From: Candidatus Omnitrophota bacterium
Lineage (GTDB): Bacteria > Omnitrophota > Gorgyraeia > Duberdicusellales > 4484-171
DNA length: 8,213 nt
NCBI GenBank assembly: GCA_028710385.1
Contig: JAQTUC010000064.1
Location: 1 to 8,213 of the forward strand
Reading direction: 5' to 3'
A program made the position numbers and the translations under genes. Shown here one piece after another: positions 1 through 5,900 of this stretch. The notes under the pieces are model-generated. The model ran no database searches. It was not told the origin of the DNA and saw only the letters and a list, made by a program, of their open reading frames with translations. Every line of letters begins with the position of its first letter. Positions within the stretch are counted from its first letter, which is position 1.

Positions 1-123
1 GTGTCAGCAGTAATTTTTTTTCTTGCGTTTTTTTCTTTTTGTGATAGATTTTTCTTTCTTTGTTATCCGGCTGAATTTTAAGTAAACCTAAGAATCATAA
101 GATACAAGTTTACGGAGGCTTAA

Positions 124-663
124 GTGAAAGAAGTAAAGATATTTGCAAGGGCAGGACAGGGGGCAATAACTACGGCAGCAATACTCGGCGAAGCTTTTTT
201 CCACCAGCAAATTTATGCTTACGCTTTCCCTTCATTCGGCGCCGCGCGTATGGGCGCACCAATGAATGCGTTCATAAGATTTGACACAAACCCTGTGCGG
301 CTGCGTTCCCAGATATATAACCCCGACTATGTTATTGTAATAGATCCAACCCTTATTAAAAGCGAAAAATGTTTCTCCGGCATGAAAAAAGGCTCAACTG
401 CAATAATTGCCATAAGAAGTGAATCAGATATAGAAGAAAAACCTAAAGGCATAAAACTGGTTAATATTTTTGCAGAAAAAATAGCGCTTGAAACAATAGG
501 CAAGCCTTTCGCGAATACTGTTTTGCTGGGGGCTTTTGCAAAGATAAGCGGAGACGTCAGCCTTGATTCAATTAATAAAGCGGTAAAGGCAAGATTCGCC
601 GCAAAGCCGGAAATTTTGGATAAAAATATAGAAGCCATCAAAAAAGGATACGAGGCGGTATAA
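124..663 (+). CDS. porC: 2-oxoacid (pyruvate):ferredoxin oxidoreductase, gamma subunit (PorC)
   Basis: Gamma subunit of the multi-subunit oxidoreductase that converts pyruvate and CoA to acetyl-CoA, CO2 and reduced ferredoxin in the cytoplasm. At 179 residues it has normal family length. The N-terminal glycine-rich motif RAGQGAITTA (residues 9-18) corresponds to the family's GxGGQG signature, and SFGAARMGAP (37-46) is the second typical conserved block of the gamma domain. The start is GTG at 124, chosen because GGAGG at 114-118 sits 5 bases upstream and the homology begins immediately. It is the first gene of porC-D-A-B-fdx, and porD follows after one base. The upstream 123 bases are T-rich and I see only weak promoter-like hexamers there. 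Substrate is inferred: a 2-oxoisovalerate enzyme (Vor) has the same layout. Confidence 0.9.
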   Translation: MKEVKIFARAGQGAITTAAILGEAFFHQQIYAYAFPSFGAARMGAPMNAFIRFDTNPVRLRSQIYNPDYVIVIDPTLIKSEKCFSGMKKGSTAIIAIRSESDIEEKPKGIKLVNIFAEKIALETIGKPFANTVLLGAFAKISGDVSLDSINKAVKARFAAKPEILDKNIEAIKKGYEAV

Positions 664-664
664 T

Positions 665-925
665 ATGTTTGGCCCATTAATTGCAAAACCAGGCTCTTCA
701 AAAAGAAATTTAACAGGTTCATGGCGTTCCGGGAAAAAACCTAAATTTTTGCGCAAAGAATGCATAGCCTGCGGGCTTTGCAAATTGGTATGCCCTGAGA
801 GCTGTATAGAGGGAAAAGAAAAAAATACTTTTAAGGCAGATTACGCTTATTGCAAAGGTTGCGGCCTTTGCGTGTATATTTGCCCCAAAAAAGATATCAT
901 AATGACTGGAGAAGAAGACAAATGA
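665..925 (+). CDS. porD: 2-oxoacid (pyruvate):ferredoxin oxidoreductase, delta subunit (PorD, 2x[4Fe-4S])
   Basis: Small iron-sulfur subunit that carries electrons from the catalytic PorAB core toward ferredoxin. In its 86 residues two classic [4Fe-4S] motifs are visible: C33-IA-C36-GL-C39-KLV-C43-P and C63-KG-C66-GL-C69-VYI-C73-P, each ending in the CP that lends the fourth cysteine to the other cluster. The N-terminal segment with TGSWR (17-21) is typical of PorD subunits that dock on the gamma subunit. A GAGG at 652-655 inside the end of porC provides the ribosome-binding site. Its stop overlaps the porA start in an ATGA arrangement (922-925), so translation of the two is probably coupled. 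C47 is an extra cysteine outside the motifs. Confidence 0.92.
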   Translation: MFGPLIAKPGSSKRNLTGSWRSGKKPKFLRKECIACGLCKLVCPESCIEGKEKNTFKADYAYCKGCGLCVYICPKKDIIMTGEEDK

Positions 926-2097
926 AACAATTTCTTGAAGGTTCATTCGCAGTAGCTGAAGCAGTAAAACTTTGTAAGCCTGGCGTAATTTCAGCTTACC
1001 CAATTACTCCTCAGACGCATATTGTTGAGAGGTTGGCTGATTTTGTTGCAACCGGAGAAATGAATTCGCAATTCGTAAATGTTGAAAGCGAGCATTCCGC
1101 GGCAACCGTTGTATTAGGGGCAGTTGCAACCGGTGTTCGTGTTTTTACAGCTACAAGCTCGCAGGGCCTTATATACATGAGCGAAGTATTGTTCAATATA
1201 GCGGGAATGCGTTTTCCCGTTGTTATGGTTTGCGCAAACCGCGCGCTTTCTGCTCCTATAAATATATGGAACGACCAGCAGGATGCAATATCTCTTCGCG
1301 ACTCCGGCTGGGTGCAGGTTTACGCCGAAAATAACCAGGAGGCGCTTGATCTCACCATACAGGCCTATAAACTTGGCGAAAATTCGCGCGTTATGCTTCC
1401 GATTATGGTGAATATGGATGGTTTTATTTTAACCCACGGAATGGAAACCGTTGATCTTCCTTCGCAGGATTTAGTAGACAAATTCTTACCGCCATACAAG
1501 GCGCCATACAAGTTAGACGTGGAAGACCCCATGAGTTTCGGCCTTTTGGGCGATCCTTCGGTGTATCTTGAAGCGCGTTACTCATTGCACAAAACCCTGG
1601 AAGAGACATTGGACCTTATGCCTAAAATCGGTAATGAATTTGAATCTATATTCGGAAGAAAAGGTTTAAGGCTTATTGAAACCTATAAAATTGAAGATGC
1701 AAAAACAGTGATAGTTGCCATGGGCTCGGTTTGCGGCACTATAAAAGATTACATAGACGCCCAAAGAGAAAAAGGGAAGAAAATCGGTCTTTTGAGAATT
1801 ATTTCTTACAGACCGTTTCCGAAAGACGCAATTTTTGAAGCTCTTAAAAATGCAAGCAAGGTTTTAGTTCTTGATAAGTCAATTTCATTAGGCAGCGAGG
1901 GCCCGGTATATACGGAAGTAAAATCTCTTTTTGCCAACAAAAAGCCCAAAGTAAGCGGATTCGTAGCGGGCCTTGGAGGAAGAGACATTACGCTTGAAAC
2001 CATCAAGGATATGGTGGATATTTCAAAGGATAAAGACGTACGCTGCGAATTTCTAAACATTAACCAGTCTTTATTAAAAGAGGAATTTTATGTCTGA
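922..2097 (+). CDS. porA: 2-oxoacid (pyruvate):ferredoxin oxidoreductase, alpha subunit (PorA)
   Basis: Alpha subunit, which builds the substrate/CoA side of the active site with PorB. At 391 residues it matches the usual length near 390. Conserved landmarks are YPITPQ (26-31), which contacts pyrimidine and substrate in this family, VESEHSA (54-60), the FTATSSQGL stretch (75-83), and RALSAPINIWNDQQDA (107-122), all strongly characteristic of PorA. The start is ATG at 922. The open frame extends back to 850 inside porD, but that extension has no homology-like content, and the ATGA overlap with porD is a standard coupling junction. The 3' end overlaps porB by 8 bases. Pyruvate is the most likely substrate by overall resemblance, though 2-oxoisovalerate cannot be excluded. 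Confidence 0.94.
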   Translation: MKQFLEGSFAVAEAVKLCKPGVISAYPITPQTHIVERLADFVATGEMNSQFVNVESEHSAATVVLGAVATGVRVFTATSSQGLIYMSEVLFNIAGMRFPVVMVCANRALSAPINIWNDQQDAISLRDSGWVQVYAENNQEALDLTIQAYKLGENSRVMLPIMVNMDGFILTHGMETVDLPSQDLVDKFLPPYKAPYKLDVEDPMSFGLLGDPSVYLEARYSLHKTLEETLDLMPKIGNEFESIFGRKGLRLIETYKIEDAKTVIVAMGSVCGTIKDYIDAQREKGKKIGLLRIISYRPFPKDAIFEALKNASKVLVLDKSISLGSEGPVYTEVKSLFANKKPKVSGFVAGLGGRDITLETIKDMVDISKDKDVRCEFLNINQSLLKEEFYV

Positions 2098-3010
2098 AAC
2101 AGATTTGGGACATTTTGAAGCAGGCCATTTTGAAGAACATCTATTTGTGTCAGGGCACACTGCCTGCGCAGGCTGCGGCCAGTCGCTTGCAGCAAGAATA
2201 GTTGCCGATTGCGCAGGGAAGAACACAATGATTGCAAATTCAACAGGTTGCCTTGAGGTATTTTCCACGAAAGCGCCTGAGTCTGCCTGGCGCACCCCCT
2301 GGATCCATTCTTTGTTTGAAAACTCTTCAGCCCTTGCATCAGGAGTTGAGGCTGCCTTAAGATACTTAGGCAAAATTGATAATATCCGCGTTATCGCGCA
2401 GGGAGGAGACGGAGGAACAGCTGATATAGGTATACAGGCTCTATCGGGCATGCTTGAGAGGGGCCATGATATTTTATATGTGTGCTATGATAATGAAGCG
2501 TATATGAATACAGGCATACAACGTAGCGGTTTAACTCCGCTTACAGCTTCAACCACAACTTCTCCTTTGGGGAGCAAGTGGCATGGAAACTGGAGAAATA
2601 AGAAACCGTTAATTGAAATATGCGCTGCTCACTTTATTCCTTACGCAGCAACAGCATCCGTGGGCTATATACAGGATTTGCAGAGGAAAGTTAAAAAAGC
2701 ATTAAGCATACGCGGGCCAAAATATATACAAGTTCATGTTCCCTGTCCATTGGGCTGGGGCCATCCTTCAAATGCGACGTTTGATGTGGCTAAAGCTGCT
2801 GTTTCCTGCGGCTTATATCCGCTGATTGAATATGAATTCGGCAAAGTAGCCAATGTTTTTAAAGTTCCTGCTCCTAAACCGGTTTTGGAATACGTTAAGC
2901 TTCAGGCAAGGTTTAAGCATCTTTTGAAGGACGAAGCAGGCCTTAAATCTTTGCAGGAAGTTGCCGATAAGAATATGGAATATTACGGTTTAAATAAAAA
3001 AGAGGCATAA
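2090..3010 (+). CDS. porB: 2-oxoacid (pyruvate):ferredoxin oxidoreductase, beta subunit (PorB, TPP-binding)
   Basis: Beta subunit carrying thiamine pyrophosphate and the proximal [4Fe-4S] cluster. Likely cluster ligands are C26 and C29 (HTACAGCG), C54 (STGCLEVF) and C219 (HVPCPLGW), the family pattern. The TPP/Mg signature is GGDGG at 105-109 followed about 26 residues later by DNEAYMNTG (134-142). Length (306 residues) is typical. The ATG at 2090 lies inside the last codons of porA, with AGAGGA at 2079-2084 as ribosome-binding site, so it is translated in step with porA. Nothing is missing or broken, and the enzyme should be functional. The ferredoxin gene 18 bases downstream is its probable electron acceptor. 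Confidence 0.94.
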   Translation: MSETDLGHFEAGHFEEHLFVSGHTACAGCGQSLAARIVADCAGKNTMIANSTGCLEVFSTKAPESAWRTPWIHSLFENSSALASGVEAALRYLGKIDNIRVIAQGGDGGTADIGIQALSGMLERGHDILYVCYDNEAYMNTGIQRSGLTPLTASTTTSPLGSKWHGNWRNKKPLIEICAAHFIPYAATASVGYIQDLQRKVKKALSIRGPKYIQVHVPCPLGWGHPSNATFDVAKAAVSCGLYPLIEYEFGKVANVFKVPAPKPVLEYVKLQARFKHLLKDEAGLKSLQEVADKNMEYYGLNKKEA

Positions 3011-3028
3011 TTAAAGAGGAGAGGTAAA

Positions 3029-3214
3029 ATGGCTAAAGTAACTGTTGATAACGCGACTTGTGTTGGATGCGGACTGTGTGTTAGCGCCTGTCCTGATTGC
3101 TTTGAGATGACCACTGATGGTATTGCAAAGGTCAAAGCTGATAAGTGTTCAGGCTGCGATTTACATGAGGTAGCTTCACAGTGCCCTGTTAATGCAATTG
3201 CCGTAGAAGATTAA
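3029..3214 (+). CDS. Small ferredoxin, probably single [4Fe-4S]
   Basis: A 61-residue soluble electron carrier, probably accepting electrons from PorABCD. The N-terminal half has C11-VG-C14-GL-C17-VSA-C21-PD; the C-terminal half has C40, C43 and C52-P-V. This layout resembles monocluster ferredoxins of the Thermotoga type, where the first three cysteines and the last one (here C52) bind the cluster and C21-C43 could form a disulfide. A full second CxxCxxC motif is absent, so a two-cluster ferredoxin is unlikely. C24 and C40 are extra. The start is supported by the purine-rich AGAGGAGAGG at 3015-3024. It is the last gene of the por operon and is followed by a strong terminator. Confidence 0.92.
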   Translation: MAKVTVDNATCVGCGLCVSACPDCFEMTTDGIAKVKADKCSGCDLHEVASQCPVNAIAVED

Positions 3215-3240
3215 TTCCTAAAAAATTTTGATTTAATTGG

Positions 3241-3269
3241 CCCTGCGCAGACAAAGCGCAGGGTTTTTT
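3241..3269 (+). terminator. Intrinsic terminator of the por-fdx operon
   Basis: A perfect 8-bp stem CCCTGCGC/GCGCAGGG (3241-3248 with 3256-3263) closes a 7-base loop and is followed at once by six T residues (3264-3269). It lies 26 bases after the fdx stop, exactly where the operon should end. Confidence 0.95.
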
Positions 3270-3273
3270 ATTT

Positions 3274-3331
3274 AATGAGCACATCATTTTTTCAAGTGCT
3301 CCTGCACGCAGAAAAAATGATAGTGCGAATT
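3274..3331 (+). repeat. REP-like hairpin, copy A (AATGA...GAATT boundary)
   Basis: Boundaries AATGA (3274-3278) and GAATT (3327-3331) enclose a 48-base nested hairpin: foot GCAC/GTGC (3279-3282, 3323-3326), a small asymmetric bulge (A against TA), a 10-bp core TCATTTTTTC/GAAAAAATGA (3284-3293, 3311-3320) and an inner GTGC-TCCT-GCAC hairpin (3296-3307). The flanks also pair (TTAAT/ATTAA), leaving opposed GA and GA as an internal loop. Bases 3288-3330 recur exactly at 3381-3423. See the copies at 5901, 6015, 6760 and 6876. Confidence 0.8.
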
Positions 3332-3332
3332 A

Positions 3333-3367
3333 ATACTGAAGACGCGAGGAAAGAGCGTCTGAAGTAT
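3333..3367 (+). repeat. Short hairpin with opposed GA/GA loop, possible family variant
   Basis: ATACT (3333-3337) pairs with AGTAT (3363-3367) and AGACGC (3340-3345) with GCGTCT (3355-3360), separated on both strands by GA. The loop is 9 bases. The boundary reads ACTGA...GAAGT, i.e. the AATGA...GAATT boundary with one compensated A-T to C-G change, but the enclosed hairpin is only 21 bases, so membership is tentative. Confidence 0.6.
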
Positions 3368-3380
3368 CTAAGACAAATAG

Positions 3381-3423
3381 TTTTTCAAGTGCTCCTGCAC
3401 GCAGAAAAAATGATAGTGCGAAT
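3381..3423 (+). repeat. Truncated second copy of the 3288-3330 repeat (43-bp exact direct repeat)
   Basis: Positions 3381-3423 are identical to 3288-3330, 93 bases upstream. The copy keeps the inner GTGC/GCAC hairpin, the 3' core arm and the GTGC-GAAT end, but the 5' arm and the AATGA boundary are gone, so the outer stem cannot form. Its 3' end runs straight into the inverted repeat starting at 3422. Confidence 0.9.
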
Positions 3424-3515
3424 CCTTCGACTTTGCCAGGATAACTCAAAATGAAGGATGGTGAGAGGAGTCAAACCGTTAATCCTGAGTGAGGAGAACG
3501 GCTGAGCCGAAGGAT
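3422..3515. repeat. Imperfect terminal inverted repeat (ATCCTTCG...CGAAGGAT)
   Basis: ATCCTTCG at 3422-3429 is matched perfectly in inverted orientation by CGAAGGAT at 3508-3515, and the similarity continues inward with gaps (for example GGATAAC near 3439 against GTTAATCC near 3478). The interior has no gene. The general look, CCTTCG ends with AGGATAA inside, is that of small non-autonomous palindromic repeats, but I cannot assign a named family. It lies just beyond the 3' end of the minus-strand gene and may act in its transcript end. Confidence 0.65.
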
Positions 3516-3531
3516 CTGTTCTTTTGTGGTT

Positions 3532-4926
3532 TTAGAATCGTGCGTTTGATTCTTTTCTGATTTGCGAGAGGAATTTCATTTTCTGCATTACATCCATGCT
3601 TTGCTTGAGGCGGGCGAGATATTCTTCTTTTTTGGCGGTAAAATCTGCTTCGTCAATGGAACTTATATCTTTAAGCTGAATGATATATGCGCCCTTGCTT
3701 AGGAAGACAGGATAAGGGTAAATCTGGCCTTTTTTAAGAGAGAAAATTATTTTGCTCACGCTTTCATTCAGGCCCAATCCTTCAATATAGTCGTAGTATT
3801 TAAATTCTCCGGTTTCCTTGAATTCATAGTTTTCCTGCTCGGCAAGTTTTTTAAGATTTTCTATTTTTTCATTTTTAATCTTTGCGGCAAGTTTATCTGC
3901 CAGCACTTTTGCCTTTTCTTTAGCCAGGGAGTCTTTTGCGGCTTCTTCTACCTTTGGTTTTATTTCGGTAAATTCCGGAGTAAAAGCTGCTTTTTCTTCT
4001 TCTTTTTGCAGGAATATATAGCCTGCGCTTGTTTCAAGCATGGGCGATATCTTTTTTGGCTTAAGAGAGAAAGCTATGCTGTTTATCGCAGGCTGCCATC
4101 CCAGGCCCTCTATGGGGTCATTCTTTCCGATAAAGGTGGTTTCCTTGATGTCTGTGGAAAATTTAGTTTTAAGGTCGTCAATGCTTTTTAAATTGTTTAA
4201 GTCATTTTTTATTAAAGCTACCTTTTCCTTGTCTGTCGCAGGTATCATCGCGTATTTTATTTTTATTTTCGGCCCTTCTTTAAACAGGGATTTATTTTTC
4301 TGGTAAAATTTCTCCAGCTCATTTTCAGGCACTTTTATTCCTTCTTTCAGCTTATCGTACGGGATGAAAATGTAAGATATTCTTGCCTTTTGAGTATCTT
4401 TTCTATAGAGTTTCTTTACGTCAGTTTCTGAAGGGTTAATATGGATGTATTTCTGATACAACTTTTCTATTTTAAGTAAATTTCTTATGTATTCTTCAAA
4501 GACTTGAGGCTCCATATGCATTTGCCTTAAAAGATGCTTGTACTGCTGCTGGTCAAATGTTTTGTCCCTTGAGAAAAACTTCATTTGTTTTATTGAAGCT
4601 ATGACTTCGCTGTCGCTTACTTTTATCCTGTCTTTGTCAGCTTTCCACAAAAGAAGGATGTAATCAAAGGCAGTTTGAATTATATCCTGTTTTGATATAT
4701 TTTTTTCTTTTTCCGGAGCGCCGGAAAGGGCCAGCGACAGTTGAACCATAGTTACGTAATAGCGCATGTCATTTAAGGTAATTGTGCGGCCGCCTACTTT
4801 GGCTACCGAATTCTGATTTTTTTCTTTTAGAAATGAAATACCCCCCCAAAGCACAAAGGCGGGGATGACGGCAATTGCCAGAATCCACATTATTTTTTTG
4901 TGATGAGATCTGAATGTGTTAAGCAT
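3532..4926 (-). CDS. Membrane-anchored SurA_N/PpiD-like periplasmic chaperone or peptidyl-prolyl isomerase
   Basis: Probably a periplasmic folding factor tethered to the inner membrane. In 464 residues: a basic N-terminus (RSHHKK), one membrane segment at about 12-33, a SurA_N-type helical chaperone region at roughly 37-160 beginning VAKVGGRTIT, then two copies of the C-terminal half of a parvulin-like domain, IEGLG...IAFSLKP...SAGYIFLQ (272-307) and IEGLG...IIFSLKK...KGAYIIQL (381-418). I cannot see a complete catalytic parvulin core, so chaperone function is likelier than isomerase. The frame stays open upstream to 5193, into the tmRNA. I chose ATG at 4926 because MLNTFRSHHKKIMW matches the usual PpiD-like N-terminus and because a candidate promoter (4937-4964) lies just upstream. 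No clear ribosome-binding site precedes it. The C-terminus is rich in lysine-containing helices. Confidence 0.82.
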   Translation of the reverse strand: MLNTFRSHHKKIMWILAIAVIPAFVLWGGISFLKEKNQNSVAKVGGRTITLNDMRYYVTMVQLSLALSGAPEKEKNISKQDIIQTAFDYILLLWKADKDRIKVSDSEVIASIKQMKFFSRDKTFDQQQYKHLLRQMHMEPQVFEEYIRNLLKIEKLYQKYIHINPSETDVKKLYRKDTQKARISYIFIPYDKLKEGIKVPENELEKFYQKNKSLFKEGPKIKIKYAMIPATDKEKVALIKNDLNNLKSIDDLKTKFSTDIKETTFIGKNDPIEGLGWQPAINSIAFSLKPKKISPMLETSAGYIFLQKEEEKAAFTPEFTEIKPKVEEAAKDSLAKEKAKVLADKLAAKIKNEKIENLKKLAEQENYEFKETGEFKYYDYIEGLGLNESVSKIIFSLKKGQIYPYPVFLSKGAYIIQLKDISSIDEADFTAKKEEYLARLKQSMDVMQKMKFLSQIRKESNARF

Positions 4927-4936
4927 AATAAAGATT

Positions 4937-4964
4937 ATATTAGCGGTTAATACAAAATTTTCAA
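4937..4964 (-). promoter_or_regulatory. Candidate sigma70-type promoter for the PpiD-like gene
   Basis: On the minus strand TTGAAA (4964-4959) and TAATAT (4942-4937) are separated by 16 bases; an overlapping TATAAT (4939-4934) has a poorer 19-base spacing. With the first pair, transcription would start only about 3-5 bases before the ATG at 4926, giving a nearly leaderless mRNA, which agrees with the missing ribosome-binding site. Confidence 0.5.
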
Positions 4965-4998
4965 GAAAAATATTCATAATGTATAAGGTTGCGGTTAA

Positions 4999-5076
4999 GG
5001 TTACGAAGCTCGTATCGTTAGGTTTTTCGGTTGCGTCTTGAAACCGTAACCTTAAGACGATACGGGCATCGTAACC
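4999..5076. repeat. Long imperfect inverted repeat between the PpiD-like gene and tmRNA
   Basis: Bases 4999-5018 pair with 5057-5076: GGTTACG/CGTAACC, then AAGCT against GGCAT (one mismatch, one wobble), then CGTATCGT/ACGATACG. A competing pairing exists, TAAGGTTAC (4996-5004) with GTAACCTTA (5046-5054), because CGTAACC occurs twice. The inner CGGTT/AACCG (5028-5032, 5042-5046) could close the apical loop. It sits between two divergent transcription units, outside both predicted transcripts, so it may act as a DNA site or be a mobile repeat remnant. Confidence 0.7.
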
Positions 5077-5090
5077 GTGACCTATAGGCG

Positions 5091-5119
5091 TTGCTATTTT
5101 TTTGATTTTATGGTATTTT
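5091..5119 (+). promoter_or_regulatory. Weak candidate promoter for tmRNA
   Basis: TTGCTA (5091-5096) and TATTTT (5114-5119) are 17 bases apart, placing a start roughly 20 bases before the mature tmRNA 5' end, which is normal for an RNase P-processed precursor. The -10 matches consensus poorly, so this is only a suggestion. Confidence 0.3.
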
Positions 5120-5148
5120 CTAAATGGAAAAAAGATCTTTGGCAATTT

Positions 5149-5557
5149 GGGGGTGAAAGGGACTCGACCTATAGATGAGGTAAAGGGTTGCATGTCGTGC
5201 GGGTAAGCCCACTACGTTAGTGAGGGTTTACAAAAATTTAAACGCAACACCACAATTAGTTGGTGTAGGTAGCGCATTAGCTACCCCTTTTAGAGCGCCT
5301 TTCGTTGGCGTATCGCCAGCGTTGGTTCACTAAAAGCGACTCTTATATCTCTTGCCTCAAGAGGCATAAGGGTTCAACAAAGAGGATAGAAGTAAGCCTT
5401 TTAGCTTTGAGAGGTTTACTTTGAAACTTTTCAAAGATGCTTCTTCGGAAATGCTGTCTTTCGCAGTTCCGGAGGAAAAGACAAATGAAAGAATAAACAT
5501 GTAGAGCTCTTTATTAACCCTGTAGGGACGCGGATTCGACTCCCGCCACCTCCACCA
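5149..5557 (+). ncRNA. ssrA: Transfer-messenger RNA (tmRNA)
   Basis: tmRNA rescues stalled ribosomes by acting first as alanyl-tRNA and then as a short mRNA encoding a degradation tag. The 409-base gene has the diagnostic ends. The acceptor stem GGGGGTG (5149-5155) pairs with CACCTCC (5547-5553) and contains the G-U wobble at the third pair (5151/5551) that alanyl-tRNA synthetase recognises; an encoded ACCA follows. The ACTCGACC near 5161 and the T-arm with loop TTCGACT (5535-5541) are typical. A hairpin takes the pseudoknot 1 position (5203-5231), followed by AAAAATTTAAAC and a GCA that fits a resume codon at 5244. Hairpins matching H5 (5287-5336) and later pseudoknots follow. Oddities: no stop codon where the tag normally ends, hairpins inside the tag region, and an A-C mismatch (5534/5542) closing the T-stem. 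SmpB and ribosome binding are inferred from the family. Confidence 0.95.
5244..5333 (+). other. Putative tmRNA tag reading frame, 29 codons, atypical
   Basis: Reading from GCA at 5244 gives ATPQLVGVGSALA (5244-5282), so Ala-Leu-Ala falls where tags normally end in Ala-Leu-Ala-Ala-stop. Here ACC follows instead and the frame continues TPFRAPFVGVSPALVH to TAA at 5331-5333. The other two frames stop after a few codons and give nothing tag-like. The start is inferred from the spacing after the pseudoknot 1 hairpin and the A-rich single-stranded stretch. Confidence 0.45.
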
Positions 5558-5605
5558 TGAACCATTTAAAAAAATTTCTTGCGAAATTTTTTCTCAGGTT
5601 CATGG
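5555..5605 (+). terminator. tmRNA 3' trailer hairpin, probable terminator
   Basis: CCATGAACC (5555-5563) pairs perfectly with GGTTCATGG (5597-5605), and inside it AAAAAATTTC (5569-5578) pairs with GAAATTTTTT (5583-5592) around TTGC. The outer stem includes the encoded CCA tail, so the precursor would fold back on the mature 3' end. There is no T-tract after the outer stem; the T-run of the inner stem could serve if the outer one forms late. Confidence 0.5.
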
Positions 5606-5900
5606 CACGCCATAGATCTTGTCGATGAAGCGCATTGAATGTATTGGTAGATAACCATAAATTTTTGAGAATGGTTCATGCCCTGCACCGGAGGCGCGAG
5701 CAATATTTTAAAACAACGAAAGGTAAAACAACCTTGAGGCAAATATTGCGCGATAGTTTAACCAAATTTGATTTTTAGAACCGGATTGATTAGTGAATTA
5801 ATTGAGATGTTTTTTGTTGCCTCATCAGCCCGCGAAAAAAATATTTTTTAGTGCCTGCGCGGAAAACCCTTGAAAGAATTTCAGAAAAGAGTTAAAATCA
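5606..5900. other. Non-coding stretch with scattered hairpins
   Basis: No frame here is long or protein-like, and no tRNA-like fold was found. Two structures stand out: the stem at 5695-5752 (listed separately) and CCGCG/CGCGG (5830-5834 with 5858-5862) enclosing an A/T palindrome (5836-5849). GGTTCATG occurs at 5597 and again near 5673. The rest shows nothing I can name. Confidence 0.6.
5695..5752 (+). repeat. Bulged hairpin CGCG-CAATATTT
   Basis: CGCG (5695-5698) and CAATATTT (5701-5708), separated by an AG bulge, pair with AAATATTG (5741-5748) and CGCG (5749-5752). The loop carries a smaller AAGGT/ACCTT stem (5720-5724, 5731-5735). The foot-bulge-core architecture resembles the AATGA/GAATT hairpins but the boundary pentamers are absent. 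Confidence 0.6.

Noticed and set aside
1..123. Coding or terminator signal in the T-rich start of the window
   Set aside because: The plus frame is poly-Phe-like and short, and no stem accompanies the T-tracts; a gene cut by the window edge cannot be shown.
327..722. Minus-strand open frame opposite porC
   Set aside because: It overlaps a well-supported gene, has no recognisable domain and would cross the porC-porD junction.
850..921. Upstream extension of porA inside porD
   Set aside because: The translated stretch is arginine-rich out-of-frame porD sequence; ATG at 922 gives the standard PorA start and an ATGA overlap.
3274..3423. CRISPR-like repeat pair
   Set aside because: Only two units, one truncated, and the repeat is a nested hairpin with a 50-base gap containing another hairpin; there is no array.
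4927..5193. N-terminal extension of the PpiD-like gene by 89 codons
   Set aside because: It would run into the tmRNA acceptor region and across an inverted repeat, has no protein-like character, and the natural N-terminus with its membrane segment begins at 4926.
5606..5900. A tRNA gene or small RNA downstream of tmRNA
   Set aside because: GGTTCATG near 5673 resembles a T-arm fragment, but no acceptor or anticodon arms can be drawn around it.
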